This document shows, in pieces, positions 25,901 to 36,083 of a stretch of 62,930 nucleotides of DNA. The notes beneath the pieces were generated by a model. That model searched no databases and was not told the origin of the DNA. It saw nothing but the letters and a program-made list of their open reading frames with translations. A program made the position numbers and the translations under genes. Each line of letters begins with the position of its first letter. The stretch's first letter is position 1. Source of the stretch: Betaproteobacteria bacterium (GTDB taxonomy: Bacteria; Pseudomonadota; Gammaproteobacteria; Burkholderiales; Eutrophovitaceae); the NCBI GenBank assembly GCA_020354125.1, contig CP070643.1, forward strand, positions 3,373,558-3,436,487. The letters run 5' to 3'.

Positions 25901-26072
25901 GGTTGTCTAGCAGATTGTGAAAGCGCCGCGGCACGGATTTGGGCGCGGCGGGAGCCGCCAGGAGGGGGCCACCGCGCAGCCGTTTTACGCGGCGCAACAA
26001 GGACTTGATACTAACATATTGCGTAACTCCTCCTCGACCCCGTCCGCAGGCTGGGGCCGCATCCCTGTCATC

Positions 26073-26101
26073 TTGTCCACCATCCGGGCCTCAGCTAATA
26101 T
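26073..26101 (+). promoter_or_regulatory. candidate sigma70 promoter of the IclR-type regulator
   Basis: TTGTCC (26073-26078) and TAATAT (26096-26101) are 17 bp apart, matching 4/6 of the consensus each. Transcription would start near 26108. The partly dyadic TTGCGGCATTGCAA (26101-26114) just downstream would overlap the start site and could be an operator for autoregulation or lut control. Confidence 0.4.
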
Positions 26102-26141
26102 TGCGGCATTGCAACATAAATAACGAAAGGGTGGCCAGGCT

Positions 26142-26921
26142 ATGCCAGAGACGAATGGCAAAACCTCGATACAGGTCATTGAGCGGATGATGGATCTGCT
26201 GGACACGCTGGCGCGCTTCCCCGACCCGGTCAACCTCAAGCGGCTGGCCAATATGACTGGCCTGCACCCTTCCACCGCGCACCGCATACTGAACGTGCTG
26301 GTTGAGTACAGGATGGTCGACCGGGTCGAGCCGGGTACCTACCGCCTTGGCATAAGGCTGCTCGAACTGGGCAATCTGGCGAAAACCCGCATCGACCTGC
26401 GCCAGGAGGCGCTGCCCTATATGCAACGGCTGCACGACGAATTGGAGGAAACCGTCAACCTGTCAGTGCGCCAGGACGACGAAATGGTGTACGTCGAGCG
26501 ATTGACTTCAGACCGCTCGGCGATGCGCGTCGCTCACCTGATTGGCGCCCGCGCTCCGTTGCACGTGACCGCTGTCGGGAAACTTTTTCTGCTCGGAGAC
26601 GGAGAAGAAGGCGTGCGTGAATACGTCGCGCGTAACGGCCTTGCCGTGTATACGCGTAACACGATACGCGACGCCGAATCATTGTGCCGCGAGCTCGAGA
26701 AGGTGCGCCGCGTCGGCTACGCGTTTGACAATGAAGAAGCGGAGAAAGGCGTTTCCTGTGTCGGTGCCGGCATCTACGACGATGAGGGCCGCCTGACCGC
26801 TGGTCTCTCGGTCTCGGCGCCGTCCAATCGCCTGGATAGGAGTTGGGGACCACGCGTGAAGGAAGTTGCCGAAGCCATCTCGCGCGCCATCGGCTTTCGT
26901 GCCGGAGCACGCGCAGCCTGA
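26142..26921 (+). CDS. IclR-family transcriptional regulator
   Basis: This 259-residue regulator has an N-terminal winged helix-turn-helix (about 31-52, LKRLANMTGLHPSTAHRIL). A C-terminal effector-binding domain follows, with IclR features RIDLRQEALPYMQRL, HVTAVGKLFLL and YAFDNEEAEKGVSCVGAGIYD. It is transcribed away from lutABC across 241 bp, so it is a good candidate for the lut regulator. The effector would be lactate or a related acid, by inference. AAAGGG stands upstream of the ATG. Confidence 0.92.
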   Translation: MPETNGKTSIQVIERMMDLLDTLARFPDPVNLKRLANMTGLHPSTAHRILNVLVEYRMVDRVEPGTYRLGIRLLELGNLAKTRIDLRQEALPYMQRLHDELEETVNLSVRQDDEMVYVERLTSDRSAMRVAHLIGARAPLHVTAVGKLFLLGDGEEGVREYVARNGLAVYTRNTIRDAESLCRELEKVRRVGYAFDNEEAEKGVSCVGAGIYDDEGRLTAGLSVSAPSNRLDRSWGPRVKEVAEAISRAIGFRAGARAA

Positions 26922-26999
26922 GCGTCAATTGCGGCGAGCAAGATCAGGGCGCGCCGTGAGTGACCGGTCGCCGTGGATAGTATGTGAGGGTAAAAAGGC

Positions 27000-27881
27000 T
27001 CAGCCGCGCACGCTGAGGGTCGAGAATTCCCGTTCCAGCCAACGTCTGATGCGATTGGCATCGCCAATTCGCGTCAGCTTGCCCCACGAGTCAAGCAGCA
27101 CGATGATCAGCGGGCGATCAGCAATGCGCGACTGCATCACCAGACAGCGCCCCGCCTCACTGATGTAACCGGTCTTGGACAATCCGATTTCCCATCGCGA
27201 ACTGCGCACCAGCCGATTGGAATTGACGAATCGCAAAACACGAGGACCGCGCCGGGTACGGGATTCGACGGCAAACGAAGCCGCCGTCGTGTAGTCACGA
27301 ATCAACGGATAGGTATGCGCCGCCTCGACCAGGATCGCCAGATCACTCGCTGTAGAGACGTTTTCTGGCCGCAGGCCGGTTGCATCAACGAATCGGCTGT
27401 TGAGCATCCCCAACTCAAACGCCTTGGCGTTCATCGCGTCGACGAACGCTTCCTTGCCACCCGGGTAGGTTCGCGCCAGCGCCGCTGCGGCCCGGTTTTC
27501 CGAAGCCATCAACGCCAGTTTCAGTGCTTCGGCGCGCATTAAACTGGTGCCGACATACAACTTCGAACGTGAGCCCTTGTAACGATCGATGTCGGCCCGC
27601 TCCACTGTGATCGACTCGAGCAACGGCAGCCCGGAGTCGATGATCACGATGGCGGTCATCAACTTGGTAATCGAGGCAATGGGAGCGACCTCGTTAGTAT
27701 TCTTGCTGTAGAGGACCTCGCCGGTTTCCTGATCAATGACCAGCGCCAAGGCGGACTTGATGCCCAGGTTGACCCGGCGTACCGAACCTTGGGTCGGGTC
27801 TGCCAGAGCCGTCCCAGTCAACAATGTTAGTGTGCACACACTTGCGATATAAACCTTTGCAGCGTTCAACAGCGTTATCAT
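27000..27881 (-). CDS. pbpG: D-alanyl-D-alanine endopeptidase (PBP7/PbpG type)
   Basis: This is a periplasmic serine peptidase of 293 residues (S11 family) that cleaves D-Ala-containing peptidoglycan cross-links. A signal peptide covers about residues 9-27 (ending TGTALA). The penicillin-binding motifs are complete: SITK with Ser70 and Lys73, SEN at 127-129, and KTG at 236-238. The protein ends soon after the catalytic domain, without the beta-sandwich and amphipathic helix of DacA-type carboxypeptidases. That favours PBP7 over PBP5/6. The start at 27881 is preceded by AAAAGGA. Confidence 0.9.
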   Translation of the reverse strand: MITLLNAAKVYIASVCTLTLLTGTALADPTQGSVRRVNLGIKSALALVIDQETGEVLYSKNTNEVAPIASITKLMTAIVIIDSGLPLLESITVERADIDRYKGSRSKLYVGTSLMRAEALKLALMASENRAAAALARTYPGGKEAFVDAMNAKAFELGMLNSRFVDATGLRPENVSTASDLAILVEAAHTYPLIRDYTTAASFAVESRTRRGPRVLRFVNSNRLVRSSRWEIGLSKTGYISEAGRCLVMQSRIADRPLIIVLLDSWGKLTRIGDANRIRRWLEREFSTLSVRG

Positions 27882-28104
27882 TCGTCCTTTTCCCGTGCTA
27901 CGTCCGCAACCGACGATCAATTACCGCAAACTGCCGATGGATCTGTTGCCGGACTCAGCCCCATGGCCAGATCCGGCTATACAGAACATACAATTTTCGG
28001 GCCTAAATAACAAAAATTCAACAACTAAGCGCGTTTTTCAAGAACTCGATGCAACTCAGCGCCCGATCCCACGCCCCGAGAGTACGTACAAAACCGGCAG
28101 CCAA

Positions 28105-29943
28105 TCAACCGGTTGACCGATGTCCGGGGAGCGCCCCGCCACCGGAAACCGCCGGCAACTCATGTTCGGCCTGCTCCTGCTGCAATCGCCACATGCTCTC
28201 GTACAAGCCACCGGCCTCGAGTAACTCGCGATGCTTGCCACGCTCCACGACCTGCCCGTGATCGAGCACCAGTATTTCGTCAGCATCCACTACGGTGGAC
28301 AAGCGATGAGCAATTACCAGTGCCGTCCGGTTTGCTGCAATGCGGTCCAGTTCCGCCTGTATCGCCCGCTCAGATCGCGAATCGAGAGCCGACGTCGCTT
28401 CATCGAACACCAGGACCGGTGGATTCTTCAGCAGGGCGCGCGCAATCGCAACGCGCTGTTTCTCCCCGCCAGATAATTTCAGTCCACGCTCACCGACCGC
28501 GGTCTGGTATCCGTCGGGCAGCGCCACGATGAAGTCATGGATATGCGCAGCCTTGGCTGCGCCGATCACTTCTTCATGGCTAGACTCCGGTTGTCCATAG
28601 GCAATGTTGTAGAAGATTGTGTCGTTAAACAGCACCGTATCCTGCGGCACGATGCCGATTGCCGCCCGCACGCTATGCTGTGTGACGTCACGAATATCAA
28701 CACCATTGATCGTGATCTTTCCCTCATCAACGTCGTAGAAGCGAAACAGCAATCGCGCCAGCGTTGACTTGCCGGAGCCGCTGTGACCGACAACCGCAAC
28801 GGTTTTGCCGGCCGCAATCTCCAAACTCACATCGTTCAAAATTTGCCGCCGCGGATCGTAAGAAAATCCGACGTGTTCGAAGCGTACAGTCGCGTTGCGA
28901 CTGTCCAACTCCGGCGCACCGGGTTTGTCCTCGACTTCGCGCTGTTCATTCAGCAACCGGAACATGCGATCCATGTCGATCAATGACTGCTTGATTTCAC
29001 GGTAGACCATACCGAGAAAATTCAGCGGAATGTAAAGCTGTATCAGCAGGCCATTGACCAGAACCAGATCACCCACCGTGAGTTCGCCGGCAACCACGCC
29101 TTGCGAGGCAAGAATCATCAGCGAGGTGACTGCCGTCGCGATGATGACACTTTGGCCAATGTTCAACAGCCCGAGAGAAACCTCTGTACGCACATCCGCC
29201 GCTTCGAAGTCGCGCAGGTTCTCGTCGTACTTTCTGGCTTCATATTCTTCGTTGTTGAAGTACTTCACGGTTTCATAGTTGAGCAGGCTATCAACGGCAC
29301 GGGTATTGGTCTGCGAATCGATCTCATTGGCGAGCCGCCGAATTCCCATGCGCCATTCGGAAACAATGAAAGTAAACGTCAGATAAACGATCACCGCCCC
29401 GAAAGTAACGGCGGTAAACGTCCAGTCGAAGCGGGTGAGCAAAACGACCGCCACCAGGGAGAACTCCAGTATCACCGGGATAATGGAAAAAAGTGCATAC
29501 GAAAGCAATGTCGAGATTCCCTTGGTGCCGCGTTCGATATCGCGCGATACGCCGCCGGTTTGCCGCTCGAGGTGAAAACGCAGGCTGAGACTATGCAAAT
29601 GCCGGAACACGCCGAGCGCGACGCGACGGATCGCCCGCCTCGTTACGCGCACGAAAACAACATCGCGCAGTTCTGCGAACAGCGTTGTTGACAGCCTCAG
29701 CGCGCCGTACATCAACAAAAAAGCGAGCGGAAGCACCAGCAGCTGTTTGGAAGAGTCGAGCGCGTCGACGATCTCCTTCATCACCAACGGCACAGCGACA
29801 TTGGCAAGCTTGGCAGCCACCAGGAAGGTCAGCGCAATCGCCACCCGCCAGCGAAATTCCCACAGATAGGGAAACAGCATGCGTACAACGCGCCAGTCGC
29901 CTCTGGCCGCGTTGTCTGATGGGGAAAATCCAGCCACTTGCAT
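28105..29943 (-). CDS. Atm1/HMT1-type ABC exporter (fused permease and ATPase)
   Basis: This half-transporter has 612 residues: six transmembrane helices in residues 30-310 and an ATPase domain after 350. Walker [10 protein letters not shown] (386-394), the signature LSGGEKQR and Walker [13 protein letters not shown] are present. The sequence [14 protein letters not shown] at about 222-235 is the family-specific stretch of mitochondrial Atm1 and its bacterial relatives. Those export glutathione or glutathione-metal/sulfur species. It is flanked by genes on other strands or unrelated genes, so it probably forms its own transcription unit. Confidence 0.92.
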   Translation of the reverse strand: MQVAGFSPSDNAARGDWRVVRMLFPYLWEFRWRVAIALTFLVAAKLANVAVPLVMKEIVDALDSSKQLLVLPLAFLLMYGALRLSTTLFAELRDVVFVRVTRRAIRRVALGVFRHLHSLSLRFHLERQTGGVSRDIERGTKGISTLLSYALFSIIPVILEFSLVAVVLLTRFDWTFTAVTFGAVIVYLTFTFIVSEWRMGIRRLANEIDSQTNTRAVDSLLNYETVKYFNNEEYEARKYDENLRDFEAADVRTEVSLGLLNIGQSVIIATAVTSLMILASQGVVAGELTVGDLVLVNGLLIQLYIPLNFLGMVYREIKQSLIDMDRMFRLLNEQREVEDKPGAPELDSRNATVRFEHVGFSYDPRRQILNDVSLEIAAGKTVAVVGHSGSGKSTLARLLFRFYDVDEGKITINGVDIRDVTQHSVRAAIGIVPQDTVLFNDTIFYNIAYGQPESSHEEVIGAAKAAHIHDFIVALPDGYQTAVGERGLKLSGGEKQRVAIARALLKNPPVLVFDEATSALDSRSERAIQAELDRIAANRTALVIAHRLSTVVDADEILVLDHGQVVERGKHRELLEAGGLYESMWRLQQEQAEHELPAVSGGGALPGHRSTG

Positions 29944-30058
29944 TCGGACTTCAGGGAACAGGAAGGAACGGTATCAAACCGCCGCAAAACGAATCGATTT
30001 TACACCGCAGGCTGTGCGGACTCGGCGATAATTAGCTACTAGCGCCCGGATCAAGTTT

Positions 30059-30796
30059 ATGTATCTGTCCGATCTCACCTGGCTGCAAGCCAAACAAGAA
30101 CTCAACACCGATACGCTGGTATTGATACCGCTCGGTGCAGCCGCCAAAGAACACGGGCCGCACTTACGGCTGGACAACGATCGCGTGCTTGCCGACTACC
30201 TGGCTGGCCGGGTAGAAGAACAAGCTGACGTCGTCGTTACGCCAACGTTGAACTATCATTTTTATCCTGCCTTCACCGCCTATGCAGGATCAACGACCCT
30301 GCGCCTCGAAACTGCTCGCGACATGGTCATTGATGTCGTCTCCAGCCTCGCGGCTTTCGGGCCGCGCCGGTTCTATGTCCTGAACACGGGCGTATCGACG
30401 GTTCGCGCCCTGGAACCGGCCGCCGCGTCTCTCGCGTCAAAAGGCATTCTGATGCAGTTCACCCGCATCGACCGCGCTGGAAACGAAGCCGTGCAACAGG
30501 TACAGCAACAGGAAGGTGGAACACACGCCGACGAGATCGAAACTTCGATGATGTTGTATATCGCCAGCGAACGCGTCGACATGTCAAAGGCCGCACGCGA
30601 CTATCACCCCGGACGCGGACCACTGAGCCCCGATCCCAATACGGCCGGCGTCTACTCGCCGACTGGAATCTACGGTGACGCGACCCTCGCCAACGTTAAA
30701 AAAGGGCGCGTCGTCATCGAAGCGACGGTGGTTGACCTGTTGCGCGACATTGCTGGCCTAAGAGATAGCCCACTGCCTGCGGCCAACTCCGACTGA
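30059..30796 (+). CDS. creatininase-family protein
   Basis: This metal-dependent amidohydrolase-like protein has 245 residues. Metal-ligand motifs are GAAAKEHGPHLRLDNDRVLAD (Glu, His and Asp ligands) and GTHADEIETSMML (His and Glu). Members act on creatinine, formamidopyrimidines or mycofactocin precursors, among others, so the substrate is not predictable. The start codon at 30059 was chosen because YLSDLTWLQAK is the usual N-terminal pattern of the family. It is convergent with the downstream EEP gene. Confidence 0.88.
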   Translation: MYLSDLTWLQAKQELNTDTLVLIPLGAAAKEHGPHLRLDNDRVLADYLAGRVEEQADVVVTPTLNYHFYPAFTAYAGSTTLRLETARDMVIDVVSSLAAFGPRRFYVLNTGVSTVRALEPAAASLASKGILMQFTRIDRAGNEAVQQVQQQEGGTHADEIETSMMLYIASERVDMSKAARDYHPGRGPLSPDPNTAGVYSPTGIYGDATLANVKKGRVVIEATVVDLLRDIAGLRDSPLPAANSD

Positions 30797-30883
30797 CACC
30801 CGCGAACCACCCGTGGCCGAAACCAGGTGGCCATTCGGCTGCCGACTAAATTGCCACAGCGCGGTCCATCCATCTGAACCGCA

Positions 30884-31642
30884 TTACTGATGTTCAGTAC
30901 GCTCCAACACTGCCGAGATTGCAATGTGGTCGGACAGGCGTGCCCAGCGACGTTCCTCGTGGGTATGGGCAAGCTTGACGCGAAACCCTCTGGTGTAAAT
31001 CCGATCCAAGTGCAGCAGCGGCAGCATGGAGGGGAAAGTACGTGCCGGCCGGCCGTGCACATTCTCGAAAACTTCCTGCAGTCCCAGTACGTGGGCGAGA
31101 TGACGGCTCGCTTTCAACCGCCAGTCGTTGAAGTCACCGCCAATAATCACCGGGTCATAGCGCGGCACCAGTCGCTCAATGCGGTGACGTAACACTTCGA
31201 GTTGCCGCTTGCGCCAGTGGCCGAACAATCCCAGATGCACGTTGATACAGTGCAGGGGACGGTCCCAGCCGGGAATCTCGATCTCGCAATGAAGCAAACC
31301 GCGCCGTTCCATGCGGCTCATGGAAATATCTTCGTTTACCCAGCGCGCAATCGGGTACTTCGACAAGATGGCATTGCCGTGATGACCGGCGTCATAGACC
31401 GAGTTCTTGCCATAGGCGTAATCATTCCATAGCTGATCGGCGAGAAACTCGTACTGCGGCGAAACCGGCCAGTTGCCGTAACGTCGCGCGTGACGTACGT
31501 GGCTGCCAACGACCTCCTGGAGAAATACCACGTCAGCCGACAGCGATTGCAGACGGTCTTTCAGGTCATGCACTGACAACTCCCGTTGAAACTGGGAGAA
31601 ACCCTTGTGCATGTTGTAAGTAACGACCTGCAACGTCTTCAT
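30884..31642 (-). CDS. endonuclease/exonuclease/phosphatase-family protein
   Basis: This EEP-superfamily enzyme has 252 residues. Metal and catalytic motifs are visible: VVTYNMHKG at the N-terminus, DVVFLQEVVG, INVHLGLFGHWR, IIGGDFNDWR and the final LSDHIAISAVLE. It could be a nuclease, phosphodiesterase or lipid phosphatase. The start at 31642 overlaps the SRPBCC stop by 4 bp (ATGA), which decides it over an ATG nine codons upstream. It is the last gene of nadA - SRPBCC - EEP. Confidence 0.88.
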   Translation of the reverse strand: MKTLQVVTYNMHKGFSQFQRELSVHDLKDRLQSLSADVVFLQEVVGSHVRHARRYGNWPVSPQYEFLADQLWNDYAYGKNSVYDAGHHGNAILSKYPIARWVNEDISMSRMERRGLLHCEIEIPGWDRPLHCINVHLGLFGHWRKRQLEVLRHRIERLVPRYDPVIIGGDFNDWRLKASRHLAHVLGLQEVFENVHGRPARTFPSMLPLLHLDRIYTRGFRVKLAHTHEERRWARLSDHIAISAVLERTEHQ

Positions 31643-32214
31643 CGATCCGTACCAAACTCCGCGCGCCAAATGACTTCTTCCGCCACAGCTTCAAGTCTTT
31701 TCCGAACAAAGGACCGCATGATCCGAGTGCCAATCAAGGGAGGTAACCAGAAATCGGGTTCGATGATCGATCGGTAAGTCAACACCACGTAATCGCCATC
31801 GACGTCTATGTCTACCTGCGTTTCGAGAGTACGCAAGTTCCCTTCCAGAGAATGAAAATAGATCCTCGACGGCGGCGTCTCGGTGACCTCAAGCGTGGCG
31901 TACACCTCCTTACGAAAAAAAATCATACCGAACTCGCCGTGTTGTTCGATATGCAACGGATCGTCACTTACGCGACGGCTCATTGTCATTCCCGGCACAA
32001 AGTGCACGTAGCCCGTGTAGTCCGTTAGCACCGCCCACGCCTCTTCGCGTCCAGCGGTGATGCGACTGACCGCTTCGATTATGAATATCTGTTCGCTTCG
32101 TGATACTTCGACCGTGGTCTCGATAGGCTCATCGGCGTCCGCGAACGCGAAAAGACCAAATAGGACGAGACAGCAACAAAGCCCCCATACGGCGGCAACC
32201 GGGCGCGACAACAT
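31639..32214 (-). CDS. exported SRPBCC (START-like) family protein
   Basis: This 191-residue protein has a signal peptide (about 1-28, VWGLCCCLVLFGLFAFADA). A START/COQ10-like ligand-binding fold follows. Typical elements are the first strand and helix EAVSRITAGREEAWAVLTDY, FVPGMTMSRRV, and a C-terminal long helix FVRKRLEAVAEEVI. Proteins of this kind bind hydrophobic ligands such as quinones or lipids; the ligand here is unknown. It begins 12 bp after the nadA stop and overlaps the EEP gene by 4 bp. Confidence 0.82.
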   Translation of the reverse strand: MLSRPVAAVWGLCCCLVLFGLFAFADADEPIETTVEVSRSEQIFIIEAVSRITAGREEAWAVLTDYTGYVHFVPGMTMSRRVSDDPLHIEQHGEFGMIFFRKEVYATLEVTETPPSRIYFHSLEGNLRTLETQVDIDVDGDYVVLTYRSIIEPDFWLPPLIGTRIMRSFVRKRLEAVAEEVIWRAEFGTDR

Positions 32215-32226
32215 ACTCGTGGCGTA

Positions 32227-33327
32227 TCAGGAAACGTCGAGCATGCGCTGTAGAGCCTGTCTTGCGAGTTGCTTGTCGCGATCGGGCACCTGGATAGCAT
32301 TGACGACATTGTCTTCGACCAGGTTTTCGAGGCACCAGGCAAGATGCTGCGGGTCAATGCGGTTCATCGTTGAACACATGCATATCAGCGGCGACATGAA
32401 TTGAACAATCTTGCCTTGCGGCCTGAGCTCTTCGGCAATGCGATTTACCAAATTCAATTCAGTTCCGACCAGCCAGCGCGTGTTTGGCGGCGCCTCACGA
32501 ATGGTCTCAATGATGTATTCAGTGGAACCAACATGGTCGGAGAGCTTGCACACTTCGAAGCGACACTCCGGGTGCGAAATCACCAGACCCTCGGGGTGCT
32601 GGTTGCGGAACTTCAGAACGTGCTGCGGCTGAAACATCTGATGTACCGAGCAATGGCCTTTCCAGAGCAGAATTCTCGCAGCATCAATCTGCTCGGGTGT
32701 CAGCCCGCCCAACCACTCGTCCGGATCCCATACCTGCATCTCATCCGGTGCAATGCCCATCGAATGTCCGCTCCAGCGACCGAGGTGCTGATCCGGGAAG
32801 AACAACACCTTGCTGCGTTGTGCAAACGACCAGTCGAGGATTTTGTTCGCGTTCGACGAGGTGCAGACGATACCGCCATGCTCGCCACAGAATGCCTTCA
32901 GATCGGCCGCTGAGTTGACATAGGTTACCGGCGTGACGTGCTGGTCGGGATCGAGGACTTGCGACAATTCGGACCAGGCACGCTCGACTTTGGCAAGATT
33001 GGCCATATCGGCCATCGAACAACCGGCAGCCATATCGGGCAGGATCGCGACCTGCTCCGGCTGCGACAGGATATCGGCAACTTCGGCCATGAAGTGCACG
33101 CCACAAAACACAATGTAGCGGGCATCAGCCTGTCCGGCCAGCTTTGAGAGCTTGAACGAATCGCCAGTCAGGTCCGCATGCTTGTACACGTCGGCCCGCT
33201 GGTAGTGGTGGCCGAGAATGATGGCGCGACCCTTGAGGGCTTGCTTTGCCGCATAGATGCGCTCGTCACAATCATCGTCATTCAACTGGCTGTACTGATC
33301 GAATTTAGCGGCCGTGGCTTGTGTCAT
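32227..33327 (-). CDS. nadA: quinolinate synthase NadA
   Basis: This is a [4Fe-4S] enzyme of 366 residues that condenses iminoaspartate with dihydroxyacetone phosphate to quinolinate in de novo NAD synthesis. The three cluster cysteines lie in FCGVHFM (Cys75), SHPEC and MCSTMN. The conserved ILGHHYQ, CTSSNANK and MNRIDPQHLAWCLENL segments are also intact. No nadB or nadC is nearby. It leads a compact operon with the SRPBCC and EEP genes. Confidence 0.97.
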   Translation of the reverse strand: MTQATAAKFDQYSQLNDDDCDERIYAAKQALKGRAIILGHHYQRADVYKHADLTGDSFKLSKLAGQADARYIVFCGVHFMAEVADILSQPEQVAILPDMAAGCSMADMANLAKVERAWSELSQVLDPDQHVTPVTYVNSAADLKAFCGEHGGIVCTSSNANKILDWSFAQRSKVLFFPDQHLGRWSGHSMGIAPDEMQVWDPDEWLGGLTPEQIDAARILLWKGHCSVHQMFQPQHVLKFRNQHPEGLVISHPECRFEVCKLSDHVGSTEYIIETIREAPPNTRWLVGTELNLVNRIAEELRPQGKIVQFMSPLICMCSTMNRIDPQHLAWCLENLVEDNVVNAIQVPDRDKQLARQALQRMLDVS

Positions 33328-33449
33328 GCGTTCCTTCCATCACTTCTGAGAGCGCGCTCCGAGATTCGATTATAAGAGTCCTTGCCAATCGCGGCAGCTT
33401 CAGCGCGATGTAATCGGTTCATTATCAATTAGCGAGTTCTGTATTAGCT

Positions 33450-33899
33450 TCATTCTGTCTTATCAGCATGATCCGGCAAAGCGCGCAGTACCGCAGCGTT
33501 GGTCCATGAGAAGACCTTGTCAATTGCCTCATCTCTTGGCACCCATTTATATGCCAGGTGCTCACTCGGTGATATCCGAATCGGCAACGTCCCGGGCACA
33601 CGCAAACCGAAGACATGCTCGGTATTGTGGGTGGTACCAGGCGCGTAGCGACCGCTCCAGTGTTTGTAAATTTCGAAGCGATTACTCATGTGCCAGTTCT
33701 CGAGCCGATACTGCCGCGCATCGAGGCCGGTTTCTTCCTCCAGTTCGCGAATCGCGGTTTCCTCGAGCGTTTCTCCCGCCTCCTGACTACCGGTCACCGA
33801 CTGCCAGAATCCTGGCCGGTCGGCTCGCTCCAGTAGCAGCACCCGCAGGTCTGGCGTGTAAACCATAACCAGAACCGAGACCGGAATCTTGTATTTCAT
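33450..33899 (-). CDS. nudB: dihydroneopterin triphosphate diphosphatase (NudB)
   Basis: This Nudix hydrolase has 149 residues, close to E. coli NudB (150). The Nudix box G-x5-E-x7-RELEEETGL is complete (GSQEAGE to ETGL, about residues 37-59). The context KIPVSVLVMVYT at the N-terminus and RPGFWQSVTGSQEAGET is typical of NudB, which removes pyrophosphate from dihydroneopterin triphosphate in folate synthesis. Its position 157 bp downstream of aspS on the same strand is the frequent gammaproteobacterial arrangement. Confidence 0.92.
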   Translation of the reverse strand: MKYKIPVSVLVMVYTPDLRVLLLERADRPGFWQSVTGSQEAGETLEETAIRELEEETGLDARQYRLENWHMSNRFEIYKHWSGRYAPGTTHNTEHVFGLRVPGTLPIRISPSEHLAYKWVPRDEAIDKVFSWTNAAVLRALPDHADKTE

Positions 33900-34005
33900 C
33901 TATTTGAACTTCGAGACGCCGGCAAACCGCACCGACGGAACCGACTGACCGAGTACGTCGCCCAGCGTAACTGCGCGGCACCACCGCGTGTCGTGAGCAA
34001 GGTTA

Positions 34006-34059
34006 TAGAACCTATCTCACAATCGCTCGCGCGTGCGATCGATTATGAGATAGGTTCTA
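34006..34059. repeat. compact 54-bp inverted-repeat element at the aspS 3' end
   Basis: TAGAACCTATCTCACAATCG (34006-34025) and its inverted copy (34040-34059) differ at one base and flank a 14-bp centre CTCGCGCGTGCGAT. The outermost bases of the right arm, read on the minus strand, are the TAG stop codon of aspS. The first 32-33 bases match, with two differences, one end of the 269-bp element between rpsD and rpoA. No U-run follows, so it is a repeat rather than a standard terminator, though it must form a strong hairpin in aspS mRNA. Confidence 0.85.
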
Positions 34060-35853
34060 GTCCGGCGTCTTGTTCTTGACACCCTGCGCCGGATTGCGCA
34101 ACCGGATATGCAATTCACGCAATTGTTTTTCCGTGACCCGCGTTGGCGCGCCGGTGAGCACGTCCTGGCCGCGCTGCGTTTTCGGAAATGCAATCACATC
34201 GCGAATCGATTCCGCCTCGCACATGAGAGCCACAATCCGGTCCAGACCGAACGCGATGCCACCGTGCGGAGGAGCTCCCCACTGCAGGCTGTCGAGCAGG
34301 AAGCCGAACTTGGCGCGCTGATCTTCCGGCGTGATATGCAAGGCATGAAACACCTTCTCCTGCACTTCCGGCCGGTAGATCCGCACCGAGCCACCACCGA
34401 TTTCCCAGCCGTTCAAAACCATGTCATAGGCTTTAGCGTAGGCGCGCTCGGGATTGTTTTCGATGTACTCCTCGTGGCCTTCTTTTGGCGATGTGAATGG
34501 ATGGTGCCGCGCCACCCATTGCTTAGCCTCTTCGTCATACTCAAACATCGGGAAATCCACCACCCACAAAGGCCGCCATCCTTCTTCCCGAAGTCCGAGT
34601 TCGCGTCCGATTTTCTCACGCAATGCGCCCAGGGAGTCGTTAACCACCGTGGCTCGATCAGCACCAAAGAAAATCAAGTCGCCATCATGCGCGCCGCTGC
34701 GTTCAAGTATCTCGTGCGCTATTTCGTGGGGCAGGAACTTGAGGATGGGGGACTGCAGTCCCTCGAGACCGCGTGCTTTCTCGTTGACCTTGATGTAAGC
34801 GAGGCCCTTTGCACCGTAAATCGACACAAACGACGTGTAATCATCGATCTGCTTTCGGGTGAGTTCACCACCACCGGGAACGCGCAGCGCCGCCACCCGG
34901 CCGTCGTCCATCTCGGCCGCGGTGCGAAAGACCTTGAACTCAACATGTCGCATCAAATCGGTCAGTTCGGTGAGCTGCAGCGGGACGCGCAAATCAGGCT
35001 TGTCGCTTCCATACAGGCGAATGACATCGTCATAGCGCATTACAGGGAACGGATCGGGCAAATCGATCGCGAGGCATTCACGGAAAACGACGCGCATCAT
35101 CTGTTCCATGATGTCGCGAATTTGCTGTTCGTCGACAAAGGAAAGCTCGATATCGATCTGCGTGAATTCGGGCTGTCGATCAGCTCGCAGGTCTTCGTCG
35201 CGGAAACACTTTACGATCTGGTAGTAACGATCGAACCCGGCGACCATGAGCATCTGTTTGAACAACTGCGGCGACTGCGGCAGCGCGTAAAAATGACCAT
35301 CGTGCACTCGTGACGGCACCAGGAACTCACGCGCACCTTCCGGAGTCGACTTGTAGAGAAACGGCGTTTCAACGTCCATGAAGCCGTTGTCATCGAGAAA
35401 GCGCCGCACCGTCATGGCAACCTGATAACGCAGACGCATGTTGTGTTGCATCTCCGGGCGCCTGAGGTCGAACACGCGGTGCTCGAGCCGCACGCTCTCT
35501 GACGGCTGCTCTTCATCAATCGTGAACGGAGGCGTGAGCGCGGCGTTGAGCAGCGTGATTGCCTTGACGAGCACCTCGATCTCGCCGCTAATCAGGTTCG
35601 GGTTCTCAGTGCCTTCCGGCCGCCGCCGGACCCGTCCGGTAACCTCAATCACATACTCGCTGCGAAGGCGATCCGCCGTCTCGAATGCATCTTTCGTGTC
35701 GGGGTCACATACCACCTGCACCAAGCCTTCCCGGTCGCGCAGGTCAATGAAGATGACCCCGCCGTGGTCACGGCGCCGATGCACCCAGCCGCACAGGGTT
35801 ACAGTCTGGCCCAGGTATTTGGTGTCAATCAGGCCGCAATAGTCGGTACGCAT
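34057..35853 (-). CDS. aspS: aspartyl-tRNA synthetase
   Basis: This class II synthetase of 598 residues, the usual bacterial AspRS length, charges tRNA-Asp. The anticodon-binding OB fold is at the N-terminus ([24 protein letters not shown]). Motif 2 reads [18 protein letters not shown], and motif 3 [13 protein letters not shown]. The bacterial insertion domain GAD is in the middle. Whether it is discriminating or also charges tRNA-Asn cannot be decided here; asnS and gatCAB are not in the window. Its stop codon lies within the inverted-repeat element just downstream. Confidence 0.97.
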   Translation of the reverse strand: MRTDYCGLIDTKYLGQTVTLCGWVHRRRDHGGVIFIDLRDREGLVQVVCDPDTKDAFETADRLRSEYVIEVTGRVRRRPEGTENPNLISGEIEVLVKAITLLNAALTPPFTIDEEQPSESVRLEHRVFDLRRPEMQHNMRLRYQVAMTVRRFLDDNGFMDVETPFLYKSTPEGAREFLVPSRVHDGHFYALPQSPQLFKQMLMVAGFDRYYQIVKCFRDEDLRADRQPEFTQIDIELSFVDEQQIRDIMEQMMRVVFRECLAIDLPDPFPVMRYDDVIRLYGSDKPDLRVPLQLTELTDLMRHVEFKVFRTAAEMDDGRVAALRVPGGGELTRKQIDDYTSFVSIYGAKGLAYIKVNEKARGLEGLQSPILKFLPHEIAHEILERSGAHDGDLIFFGADRATVVNDSLGALREKIGRELGLREEGWRPLWVVDFPMFEYDEEAKQWVARHHPFTSPKEGHEEYIENNPERAYAKAYDMVLNGWEIGGGSVRIYRPEVQEKVFHALHITPEDQRAKFGFLLDSLQWGAPPHGGIAFGLDRIVALMCEAESIRDVIAFPKTQRGQDVLTGAPTRVTEKQLRELHIRLRNPAQGVKNKTPD

Positions 35854-36049
35854 GTTCTCAAGTGGTTTGTCAGGTTGATTTTGTCAGTTGTGCTGGTTAC
35901 TGCTTGTCGATGATGTTGCGAAACAGCCGCAAGGCGATGGGGGAAGCAGCGCGCTGGCGCATTGACTATCTGTCAGGGCACCAAGCGCCTGATGACACCT
36001 CCGGCTCCATCCCGGCTGCAACCGAGATACCGGGTCGGGAGCGCCGGCA

Positions 36050-36083
36050 TTACTTCGATTTAACGGTTACTTCGACTTAACGC
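36050..36083. repeat. two 17-bp tandem repeats just after the fmdB-type stop
   Basis: TTACTTCGATTTAACGG and TTACTTCGACTTAACGC are adjacent copies differing at two positions, and a third degenerate copy (TATTTCGATTTGGC) is the coding end of the upstream gene. Read on the minus strand the array repeats the last codons and a stop (AAATCGAA followed by a stop) three times. This looks like local slippage or duplication of the gene end. Confidence 0.6.

Noticed and set aside
34006..34059. Hairpin after aspS as an intrinsic terminator
   Set aside because: The sequence following the stem on the minus strand (TATAACCTTG) has no U-run.
34108..35313. 401-codon plus-strand frame opposite aspS
   Set aside because: The minus strand encodes full AspRS motifs; the plus frame is a shadow without recognisable domains.
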